Part shown: in pieces, positions 1 to 5,761 of the stretch
Numbering within the stretch: the stretch's first letter is position 1
Layout of the letters: each line of letters begins with the position of its first letter
From: Chryseobacterium gleum
Lineage (GTDB): Bacteria > Bacteroidota > Bacteroidia > Flavobacteriales_D > Sanyastnellaceae
Length of the DNA: 5,966 nucleotides
Direction of reading: 5' to 3'
NCBI GenBank assembly: GCA_945878835.1
Contig: CAMCUG010000097.1
Span: 1-5,966 of the forward strand
Notes under the pieces: generated by a model
The model's database searches: none
Told to the model about the DNA's origin: nothing
The model's input: only the letters and a program-made list of their open reading frames with translations
Program-made: the position numbers and the translations under genes

Positions 1-171
1 CTTTTTGGAAGCGATGTTGGAAAGCATTTGAATGAAATTGATCAAAGTGGATTGATTTCCTTAGGATTTGAGTTTTTCAAAACAGGACCGGAATCTGGTT
101 ATGAAAATGCATTTGTGAATGTGGTTCAAAAAATGAATGGAAGATGGGGATTGAAGAACAACTTGAAATAA
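1..171 (+). CDS. C-terminal end of an unidentified protein (5' truncated)
   Basis: An open frame runs from the first base of the window to a TAA at 169-171 and gives 56 residues without a start, so the gene begins upstream of the window. The visible part contains LGFEFFKTG followed by GYENAF and ends in NNLK. It has no membrane segment, signal or cysteine, and I recognise no catalytic motif. Frame 1 is supported as coding because it stays open across the whole stretch, ends just where hemF begins, and shows ordinary composition. The last 28 bases overlap the start of hemF, which suggests co-transcription and possibly translational coupling. I cannot assign a family; a role in haem synthesis would be only a guess from the neighbour. 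Confidence 0.7.
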   Translation, partial: LFGSDVGKHLNEIDQSGLISLGFEFFKTGPESGYENAFVNVVQKMNGRWGLKNNLK

Positions 172-1055
172 ACCTAACGCCTTTTCAGAAGAAAGTCGTT
201 AGCGATTTATTGGAAATTCAAGACAGTATTTGTGCAGCTTTGGAAACTTTCGATGGTTCTGATTTTCGTGAAGATTTATGGAAACATCCAGGAGGTGGCG
301 GCGGAAGAACACGCGTGCTCAATGGAACATTAATTGAAAAGGGCGGTGTAAATTTCTCAGCGGTAACAGGTCCTGTTCCGCCCATGATGAAAGACCGCAT
401 GCATCCCGATGCCAAGACGTTTTTTGCAACCGGTGTGTCTATCGTTATTCATCCATTTTCACCCAAAATTCCGATTGTACACATGAATGTGCGTTACTTT
501 GAAAGTGATGCTGGAGACCAATGGATAGGCGGTGGAATTGATTTAACTCCGATTTATATAGATCAAGATCAGAGCAATTTTTTTCATAATGAATTGAAAA
601 AAGTTTGTGAAGCTCACGACATGAACCATTCAGAATTTAAAGAGTGGGCCGATAAGTATTTCTTCATTCCACACAGAAACGAAACACGCGGTGTAGGTGG
701 AATCTTCTACGATTATCAAAAGCCTTCCGAACAGAAATCAATGGAAGAACTTTGGGCGTTTAACAACGCTGTGGGCCACACCTTCAACAAGTCTTATTTA
801 CCCATTTTGGAAGCCAATATGAATTTGGAGTTTACCGAGCAGCAGAAGCAATGGCAATTGCTTCGCAGAGGCAGATATGTTGAATTTAATTTGGTTTGTG
901 ATAAGGGTACTCTATTCGGTCTTCAAACCGGAGGAAGAACAGACAGTATCCTCATGAGTCTCCCGAAATTCGCATCCTGGGAATACGACTTTCAAGTTGA
1001 ACCCAATTCTCCCGAAGAAAAAACGCTAAACATCTTACGCTCTACCATCGCGTAG
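144..1055 (+). CDS. hemF: Oxygen-dependent coproporphyrinogen III oxidase
   Basis: HemF decarboxylates and oxidises two propionate side chains of coproporphyrinogen III to vinyl groups, giving protoporphyrinogen IX. It uses O2 and no metal or SAM, and acts as a soluble homodimer in haem synthesis. The 303-residue length is normal for the family. Visible signatures are the glycine run and RTR at 50-57, NFSAVTG at 70-76, the histidine-rich core strands with H103 and HMNVR at 113-117, GGGIDLTP at 129-136, the PHRNETRG block at 176-183, and YVEFNL at 245-250 followed by QTGGRTDS at 261-268, whose Arg265 and Asp267 belong to the conserved active-site region. The ATG at 144 is the only reasonable start: the next in-frame Met is residue 81, inside the conserved core. 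This start overlaps the preceding gene by 28 bp and has no properly spaced Shine-Dalgarno sequence. The gene ends facing lolA. Its presence implies growth with oxygen; an anaerobic hemN may exist elsewhere. Confidence 0.97.
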   Translation: MGIEEQLEINLTPFQKKVVSDLLEIQDSICAALETFDGSDFREDLWKHPGGGGGRTRVLNGTLIEKGGVNFSAVTGPVPPMMKDRMHPDAKTFFATGVSIVIHPFSPKIPIVHMNVRYFESDAGDQWIGGGIDLTPIYIDQDQSNFFHNELKKVCEAHDMNHSEFKEWADKYFFIPHRNETRGVGGIFYDYQKPSEQKSMEELWAFNNAVGHTFNKSYLPILEANMNLEFTEQQKQWQLLRRGRYVEFNLVCDKGTLFGLQTGGRTDSILMSLPKFASWEYDFQVEPNSPEEKTLNILRSTIA

Positions 1056-1075
1056 CGTCATCCGCTTGCGGTCAT

Positions 1076-1095
1076 CAATCGCTTAAAGGCGATTG
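1076..1095. other. Small stem-loop in the hemF/lolA convergent gap
   Basis: A perfect 7-bp inverted repeat (CAATCGC at 1076-1082, GCGATTG at 1089-1095) surrounds a 6-base loop that contains the stop codon of lolA (1083-1085). It sits where the two convergent genes meet and could slow or end transcription in both directions. No T-run follows the stem on either strand, so it is not a classic intrinsic terminator. Immediately to its left GTCATC occurs twice (1057-1062 and 1071-1076), flanking the palindromic CCGCTTGCGG. The call as a terminator is tentative; the inverted repeat itself is certain. Confidence 0.4.
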
Positions 1096-1724
1096 TCGAC
1101 CATCTTCACACCAGGGAATCCCGCTTGATTGAATTTGAAGTCACCTTCGTTAATCGCAGGATTCGCTTTGAAGTTTTTAATCTTATAAGTAACGTTTGCG
1201 TTTTCGCGCGTCACAACATTCACCTTCACCAATTCCATTTTCGTTTTATCTACGAATAGCGTTACCGTGTGAAATGATTTTGATTTTGGGTTTATCGGAT
1301 ACAATGCAATTTCATAACAAGCAACACCGTCGATGGTGGCGTTGGTGTTTTTCATTTCGTGTTTGAAGTCTTTGTTCCAGATGGTGTACATCTCAGAAGG
1401 GTCGAATCCGCCGTCTTTCACATCGGCTAAATTGTCAATGGAACATGAATTTGATTTTTTGTTGTAAGTCCAAACGGTTAAGCCGTCGCAGTATACAGAA
1501 TAGTCAGGAAGGGCCAGTTGGTATTTTTTTCCTTTTACTTTAACAGCACCGTTTTGCTTCGTCACCTTACCCGTTTTAGGATTGCTTAATTCTGAACTGA
1601 AGTCAGAGGAGGTGGTTGCCCACGATTTGGCTTTGGTTGAAAGCTTGTCTAATATTTCTTTAGACGTTTGTGCTTGAAGAGAAAACGTTGCAAGAAGTGC
1701 GAACGCTAGGAATAGATTTTTCAT
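1083..1724 (-). CDS. lolA: LolA-like periplasmic outer-membrane lipoprotein carrier
   Basis: LolA proteins take lipoproteins released from the inner membrane by the LolCDE transporter and carry them through the periplasm in a hydrophobic half-barrel. The 213-residue product starts with a signal peptide (MKN, hydrophobic stretch about 4-16, likely cleavage after LQA at residue 18). No lipobox cysteine is evident at the cleavage site, so it should be a soluble periplasmic protein. The mature part has the LolA pattern: an N-terminal helix with a DF at 41-42, then basic strands, KKYQLALPDYSVYCDG at 66-81 and LTVWTYNKKSN at 82-92, and a later VTLFVDK strand near 154-160. It carries three cysteines (79, 94, 136). 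The gene starts 11 bp after the ftsK stop, so the two are almost certainly one operon, an association I recall from many Bacteroidota. Bacteroidota lack an obvious LolB, so how the cargo is handed over is less clear. Assignment rests on pattern and context; sequence conservation in this family is low. Confidence 0.88.
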   Translation of the reverse strand: MKNLFLAFALLATFSLQAQTSKEILDKLSTKAKSWATTSSDFSSELSNPKTGKVTKQNGAVKVKGKKYQLALPDYSVYCDGLTVWTYNKKSNSCSIDNLADVKDGGFDPSEMYTIWNKDFKHEMKNTNATIDGVACYEIALYPINPKSKSFHTVTLFVDKTKMELVKVNVVTRENANVTYKIKNFKANPAINEGDFKFNQAGFPGVKMVDNRL

Positions 1725-1735
1725 TTTATTTTTTA

Positions 1736-4189
1736 TTAATCACGCAGGTTTTTCAAGAACTGTTCCAAAGCTATCTCGTCGGGTATTAAAACTTTCCGAG
1801 CCTTGCTTCCTTCGAAGGGGCCAATAAGTCCAGCAGCCTCCAATTGGTCTATCAATCTGCCTGCTCTGTTATAACCCAATTTCAGTTTGCGTTGAAGAAG
1901 GGAGGCTGATCCTTGCTGACTTAACACAATGACCTTTGCCGCTTCCTCGAACAATGAATCGCGTTCCGAGTTGTCAAAATTACCTAATTCCATTGAATTT
2001 TCATCAGCAACTTCAGGAAGATGAAAAGCGGTAGCGTAACCCTGCTGACTTCCAATGAACTCTGTTATCGCTTGAACCTCGGGTGTATCAACGAATCCAC
2101 ATTGCAAGCGAATGAGTTCATTTCCTGTGCTCAGCAGCAAATCTCCGCGTCCTATCAATTGATCTGCACCTCCCGCATCGAGGATGGTCCGCGAATCGAT
2201 CTTGGACGTCACGCGGAACGCCATACGCGCAGGGAAGTTGGCTTTAATTGTTCCAGTAATAATATTTACGGAAGGACGCTGTGTGGCAATAATCAAGTGA
2301 ATACCGATGGCACGAGCCAACTGTGCCAATCGCGCAATAGGGGTTTCCACTTCGCGTCCGGCTTTCATAATTAAATCTGCGAATTCGTCCACTACCAATA
2401 CAATGTATGGAAGGTAGCGGTGACCGTTATTCGGATTTAATTTTCTGGAAATGAATTTCGCGTTGTATTCCTTAATGGTTCGGCACTCTGCTATTTTCAA
2501 AAGTTCGTATCGCTCGTCCATTTCAACACACAACGAATTCAAGGTTTTTACAGCCTTGCTCGTATCTGTTATAATAGCTTCAGCTTCGTCAGGAAGTTTT
2601 GCCAAGAAATGTCTTTCAATTTTATTGAAAAGCGTAAGTTCTACTTTTTTCGGGTCAACCAATACGAACTTTACTTGAGATGGGTGTTTGCGATACAGCA
2701 ACGAAATCAAGATCGCATTCAGTCCAACCGACTTACCTTGTCCAGTAGCACCAGCCATTAGTAAGTGAGGCATCTTCGTTAAGTCTGTAACGAAGATGTC
2801 GTTGGAAATAGTTTTCCCCAACACCAGCGGAAGCTCCATGTCGGCATTTTGAAACTTGTCGCTAGCAATTAACGAGCGCATAGAAACCACATCGGGTTTG
2901 CTGTTCGGAACTTCAATACCTATCGTTCCTTTTCCAGGAATAGGGGCGATGATACGAATGCCCAATGCGGCAAGGGAAAGGGCAATGTCGTCTTCCAGAC
3001 TTTTAATTTTAGAAATACGAACCCCAGGGGCAGGAACAATTTCATACAGGGTCACGGTGGGCCCGATGGTCGCTTTAATCTTGGCTATCTCAATCTTGTA
3101 ATGATTGAGGGTTTCAATAATTCTGTTCTTATTATCCTCAAGCTCTTCTTTCGAAATCTGAGGTCCATTGCCTCCGTAATTCTGAAGTAAATCAATGGAA
3201 GGAAGTTGATAGCGTGAAAGGTCAAGCTTCGGGTCGTATTCTCCGAATTCTGTGCTTTCAATTTCATCGGAGCTTAATTCCTCCGCTTTAATTGTAGGTG
3301 CGATTTCAATTCCTAGATCGCCCATATCATCATCTTCTGAAATTAAACCGAACGTCGGTTGTGGTTCCATCGGATTGTCGAAGTCGAAGGAAGTAGTTTG
3401 CTCGGGCGTCTCTTCTTCTTGAATAACTTCGAAAACTTCTGCTTCAGCCTCTGGTTCGGGTGTGTAGGAGGGAATCGCTTCAGCTTTTACCTCAATGGTG
3501 GTCTCTTCGTTTTCTTCCTCAATAATTCTCGGCTTATCGGCCTTAGGTCTTGATCTTAAAAGAATACCTAAACGAGCAATAAACGCGTCGACATGGTGAT
3601 TGAAATTCACAATGAAAAACACGATGACCACAAATGATATCCCGAGCAAAGTGCCCATCCATCCCAAATGCGAAACGCAAAATTGTGTGGCCACTGCACC
3701 ATATCCACCAACGAATAAACCGTTAATGAGGATTTCAATATGATCGAAAGGAATCGGATTCGTGCGATGCGCAAAGAAGCCAATAGCTAATGGTAGGAAC
3801 AGCATAACACCAACACTTACTCGGATTGTCTTTAGGAAAGGAAGTAAGTGTTTTCCAGTAAGCATGCGCATGCCAACTAAGAAGGTGAGAAGAGGAATGC
3901 AAAGCGCTGCTATTCCTGCAAAGTGAAACATAAGCGCATGCGCCCAACGTGCCCCGAGTCCGCCCATCCAGTTGTGAAAGGACCCATTTAATCCGCCACT
4001 TCCGACGAAAAGTTGTTGGTCGTGAGTCCCAGAGAACAAATAGGAAATACATGCAAATGCCGTAAATGCCGAAAACAAAAGAACGGCAAGTCCTGCAATG
4101 CGCATGGTGCGAACGTCGCGATTCAAATGTTCGTTTCTATCTTCAAATTCAGCGGAAGTATCGACTTCGCCTTTTCTTTTTTTAGCCAA
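1736..4189 (-). CDS. ftsK: FtsK/SpoIIIE-family DNA translocase
   Basis: FtsK is a septum-anchored hexameric ATPase that pumps DNA at division, clearing the chromosome ends from the closing septum and activating XerCD at dif. The 817-residue product has the full domain order. Hydrophobic membrane segments lie at about 30-53, 82-108, 122-140 and 176-196, with a weaker one near 152-172. An acidic Glu/Pro-rich linker covers about 222-320. The alpha/beta motor follows at about 345-730, with Walker A GATGQGKS at 480-487, Walker B VLVVDE at 597-602, ATQRPS at 635-640 and GRGDLL at 680-685. A C-terminal winged-helix gamma domain (about 745-812), including GYNRAGRLIDQLE, should read orienting DNA sequences and contact XerD. 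The start codon is TTG (4189-4187). No in-frame ATG exists between it and the upstream TAA, and the peptide MAKKRKGE fits the usual family N-terminus. The next in-frame ATG is residue 29, just before the first membrane segment. The gene heads the ftsK-lolA operon. Confidence 0.97.
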   Translation of the reverse strand: MAKKRKGEVDTSAEFEDRNEHLNRDVRTMRIAGLAVLLFSAFTAFACISYLFSGTHDQQLFVGSGGLNGSFHNWMGGLGARWAHALMFHFAGIAALCIPLLTFLVGMRMLTGKHLLPFLKTIRVSVGVMLFLPLAIGFFAHRTNPIPFDHIEILINGLFVGGYGAVATQFCVSHLGWMGTLLGISFVVIVFFIVNFNHHVDAFIARLGILLRSRPKADKPRIIEEENEETTIEVKAEAIPSYTPEPEAEAEVFEVIQEEETPEQTTSFDFDNPMEPQPTFGLISEDDDMGDLGIEIAPTIKAEELSSDEIESTEFGEYDPKLDLSRYQLPSIDLLQNYGGNGPQISKEELEDNKNRIIETLNHYKIEIAKIKATIGPTVTLYEIVPAPGVRISKIKSLEDDIALSLAALGIRIIAPIPGKGTIGIEVPNSKPDVVSMRSLIASDKFQNADMELPLVLGKTISNDIFVTDLTKMPHLLMAGATGQGKSVGLNAILISLLYRKHPSQVKFVLVDPKKVELTLFNKIERHFLAKLPDEAEAIITDTSKAVKTLNSLCVEMDERYELLKIAECRTIKEYNAKFISRKLNPNNGHRYLPYIVLVVDEFADLIMKAGREVETPIARLAQLARAIGIHLIIATQRPSVNIITGTIKANFPARMAFRVTSKIDSRTILDAGGADQLIGRGDLLLSTGNELIRLQCGFVDTPEVQAITEFIGSQQGYATAFHLPEVADENSMELGNFDNSERDSLFEEAAKVIVLSQQGSASLLQRKLKLGYNRAGRLIDQLEAAGLIGPFEGSKARKVLIPDEIALEQFLKNLRD

Positions 4190-4260
4190 AATGTACGGAT
4201 GTATAGATGTGTGAAATTATTCAGTAGAACAACAGAAAAAGCAGGGGTTATGGTGTCTTA

Positions 4261-4293
4261 TTAACATAGATTTGTGGCTATGTGGTCTGTCAA
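4261..4293 (-). promoter_or_regulatory. Weak candidate promoter for ftsK-lolA
   Basis: On the minus strand TTGACA (complement of 4288-4293) is followed, after the spacing usual for Bacteroidota, by TATGTTAA (complement of 4261-4268). The second box matches the TAnnTTTG consensus only in TA and the first two T residues. No full TAnnTTTG match exists on this strand in the divergent region. If used, it would give a leader of roughly 65-70 nt before the TTG start. This is a best available candidate rather than a confident site. The rest of 4190-4376 shows no small gene or strong hairpin. Confidence 0.25.
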
Positions 4294-4327
4294 CGCTGAG
4301 ATTAGTCGAAAAAAATATAACGCAGTG

Positions 4328-4357
4328 TTGCATTTCTCAATATTCTACGTATATTTG
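4328..4357 (+). promoter_or_regulatory. Bacteroidota-type promoter for rpmG
   Basis: TTG at 4328-4330 is followed after 19 bp by TATATTTG at 4350-4357. This matches the Bacteroidota vegetative consensus (TTG around -33 and TAnnTTTG around -7) in every defined position, with typical spacing. Transcription would start about 4361-4365, leaving a leader of only about 12-16 nt before the ATG of rpmG at 4377. That short leader contains no Shine-Dalgarno sequence. The promoter lies in the 187-bp divergent region shared with ftsK, and no other gene intervenes. Confidence 0.75.
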
Positions 4358-4376
4358 CCCTCCAATTTCTGCAACA

Positions 4377-4559
4377 ATGGCTAAGAAAGGTAATAGAATA
4401 CAAGTTATAATGGAGTGCACAGAACATAAAGAGTCTGGTAAGCCCGGCACGAGCCGTTACATCACTACTAAGAACAGGAAGAATACTCCTGAGCGCTTAG
4501 AGAAGAAAAAATTCAACCCGATTTTGAAGAGAATGACGGTTCATAAAGAAATCAAATAA
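4377..4559 (+). CDS. rpmG: 50S ribosomal protein bL33
   Basis: bL33 is a small protein of the large ribosomal subunit that binds 23S rRNA near the E site. The 60-residue product starts MAKKGNRIQVI, continues ECTEHKESG and TSRYITTKN, and ends in FNPILKRMTVHKEIK, which is the Bacteroidota form of the family. It has a single cysteine (in ECTEH) and lacks paired CxxC motifs, so it is the zinc-free type. The frame is open further upstream to an ATG at 4272, but the ATG at 4377 is chosen because the family always begins at MAKK and the promoter lies between the two. The DUF4295 gene follows after 9 bp and is surely co-transcribed. In many relatives rpmB (bL28) sits directly upstream; here it does not. 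Confidence 0.97.
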   Translation: MAKKGNRIQVIMECTEHKESGKPGTSRYITTKNRKNTPERLEKKKFNPILKRMTVHKEIK

Positions 4560-4568
4560 GCTTAAGTC

Positions 4569-4724
4569 ATGGCAAAGAAAGTAGTTGCGACCCTTCAAAC
4601 AGGTGGTGGTAAGAACCACACCAAAGTTATTAAAATGATCAAGTCTGCTAAGTCAGGCTCATATTCCTTCAAAGAGGAAATTGTACACAACGACAAAATC
4701 AGTGAGTGGTTTGCTAAAGGCTAA
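4569..4724 (+). CDS. DUF4295 small basic protein, probable ribosomal protein bL38
   Basis: This 51-residue lysine-rich protein (MAKKVVATLQTGGGKNH at 1-17, then KVIKMIKSAKSGSYSF at 19-34, ending ISEWFAKG) matches the DUF4295 family as I remember it, which is confined to Bacteroidota and about 50 residues long. It has no cysteine, membrane segment or signal. Its size, basic charge, MAKK start and position 9 bp after rpmG all suggest a ribosomal protein. A cryo-EM study of the Flavobacterium johnsoniae ribosome described a new large-subunit protein, bL38; I believe it is this family, but that link is from memory and should be verified. The start lacks a Shine-Dalgarno sequence. A strong terminator follows 19 bp after the stop. 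Confidence 0.9.
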   Translation: MAKKVVATLQTGGGKNHTKVIKMIKSAKSGSYSFKEEIVHNDKISEWFAKG

Positions 4725-4743
4725 TCGCTGTTAGAAATATGCT

Positions 4744-4781
4744 AAAAGGCTTTTCCTTTGGAAAGGCCTTTTTTTTATTTT
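4744..4781 (+). terminator. Strong intrinsic terminator after the DUF4295 gene
   Basis: A 13-bp stem (AAAAGGCTTTTCC at 4744-4756, GGAAAGGCCTTTT at 4760-4772) pairs throughout with one G-U wobble, around a TTT loop at 4757-4759. The descending arm runs into eight T residues at 4769-4776, then A and four more T residues. This is the textbook form of a rho-independent terminator for rightward transcription. It should end most rpmG-DUF4295 transcripts and keep ribosomal protein expression above that of ftsY, whose ATG lies only 11 bp beyond the T-tract. The minus strand has no T-run after the stem beyond the TTTT at its end, so the element is directional. Confidence 0.92.
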
Positions 4782-4792
4782 AGACCTAAATT

Positions 4793-5761
4793 ATGAGTTT
4801 CTTCAAACGCCTTTTTTCGAAAGAAAAAAAAGACAAGTTAGATCTTGGTCTTGAAAGAACCCGCGAAGGTTTTTTCGGGAAGCTAGCCCGCATTATTACG
4901 GGAAAGGCGCACGTAGATGAAGAAATGCTCGACGAGTTGGAAGAAATTCTGATTACTTCGGACGTTGGCACCGCCACGACTGAGAAGATCATTAAGCGCA
5001 TTCAAGAGCGCGTTCGTCGAGAAAAATCAATGCCTTCAGACCAGCTGAATCAAGTGTTGCGCGATGAGATTGCGCAAATGCTTGTCGGTCACGATGGAGA
5101 AGATAGCGAAGAAATTTTCATTCCAGCTTCAGATGGATTGCCATACGTGATCATGGTAGTTGGTGTAAATGGAGTGGGAAAGACCACCACCATTGGTAAG
5201 ATGGCTTATCAACTTCAACAGCAAGGAAAGAAAGTGGTCCTTGGTGCGGCTGATACCTTTCGCGCGGCGGCCATTGATCAATTGAAAATATGGGCAGAGC
5301 GTGCAAATGTTGAAATTGTTGCGCAAGCCATGAACGCTGATCCTGCAGCCGTTGCGTTTGATACACTTCAATCTGCCGTTTCTAAAAATGCCGATGTGGT
5401 AATTATTGATACGGCGGGGCGATTACACAACAAGGTAGGACTCATGAATGAACTTACGAAAATTAAGCGTGTGATGCAAAAGGTAGTTCCGAATGCACCG
5501 CACGATGTGATGCTGGTTTTAGACGGTTCAACCGGACAAAATGCATTCGAACAAGCAAAGCAGTTTACAGCAGCTACCGAAGTTTCTTCGTTGGCCATCA
5601 CGAAAATAGATGGAACAGCCAAGGGCGGAGTTGTAATTGGAATTTCAGATCAGTTCAATATTCCCGTTCGCTTTATTGGAGTGGGTGAGCAGGCTGGAGA
5701 TCTTCAAGTCTTCAATAGATTTGAATTTGTAGATAGTTTATTCGCAGGAAAAACAAAATAA
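4793..5761 (+). CDS. ftsY: Signal recognition particle receptor FtsY
   Basis: FtsY is the SRP-type GTPase that docks SRP-ribosome-nascent-chain complexes on the inner membrane; its GTPase pairs with that of Ffh and both hydrolyse GTP as the chain passes to SecYEG. The 322 residues comprise a short amphipathic lysine-rich N-terminus (MSFFKRLFSK), a helical N domain (about 20-105) and the G domain. Motifs are G1 GVNGVGKT at 124-131, the insertion-box DTFRAAA at 154-160, G3 DTAGR at 206-210, G4 TKID at 270-273 and GVGE at 296-299 followed by DL at 303-304. The long acidic A domain of E. coli FtsY is absent, as is common outside Proteobacteria, so membrane binding should rest on the N-terminal helix. 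The ATG at 4793 gives the expected N-terminus. I see no consensus promoter between the terminator and the start. Its stop overlaps the rimO start by one base. Confidence 0.98.
   Translation: MSFFKRLFSKEKKDKLDLGLERTREGFFGKLARIITGKAHVDEEMLDELEEILITSDVGTATTEKIIKRIQERVRREKSMPSDQLNQVLRDEIAQMLVGHDGEDSEEIFIPASDGLPYVIMVVGVNGVGKTTTIGKMAYQLQQQGKKVVLGAADTFRAAAIDQLKIWAERANVEIVAQAMNADPAAVAFDTLQSAVSKNADVVIIDTAGRLHNKVGLMNELTKIKRVMQKVVPNAPHDVMLVLDGSTGQNAFEQAKQFTAATEVSSLAITKIDGTAKGGVVIGISDQFNIPVRFIGVGEQAGDLQVFNRFEFVDSLFAGKTK

Noticed and set aside
2021..2374. 117-residue reading frame on the plus strand inside ftsK
   Set aside because: It lies entirely antisense to the conserved motor domain of ftsK, has no promoter or family resemblance, and is explained by the composition of ftsK.
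3735..4052. 105-residue minus-strand frame overlapping the membrane region of ftsK
   Set aside because: It is an out-of-frame shadow on the same strand; the ftsK frame gives proper membrane segments, this one gives a Trp/Ser/His-rich mix with no family pattern.
4013..4264. Plus-strand frame reaching from ftsK into the divergent region
   Set aside because: Most of it is antisense to the ftsK 5' end, and it shows no conserved pattern or promoter.
4272..4376. A 35-residue N-terminal extension of bL33 from an upstream ATG
   Set aside because: The family starts at MAKK, the consensus promoter lies inside the extension, and the extra residues look non-coding.
4190..4376. Riboswitch or small RNA in the divergent region
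   Set aside because: The leader of rpmG is too short once the promoter is placed, and I find no stable long hairpin or T-tract in this AT-rich stretch.
5129..5622. Several antisense frames within ftsY
   Set aside because: All lie over the conserved GTPase motifs of ftsY and are typical shadows of a well-conserved gene.
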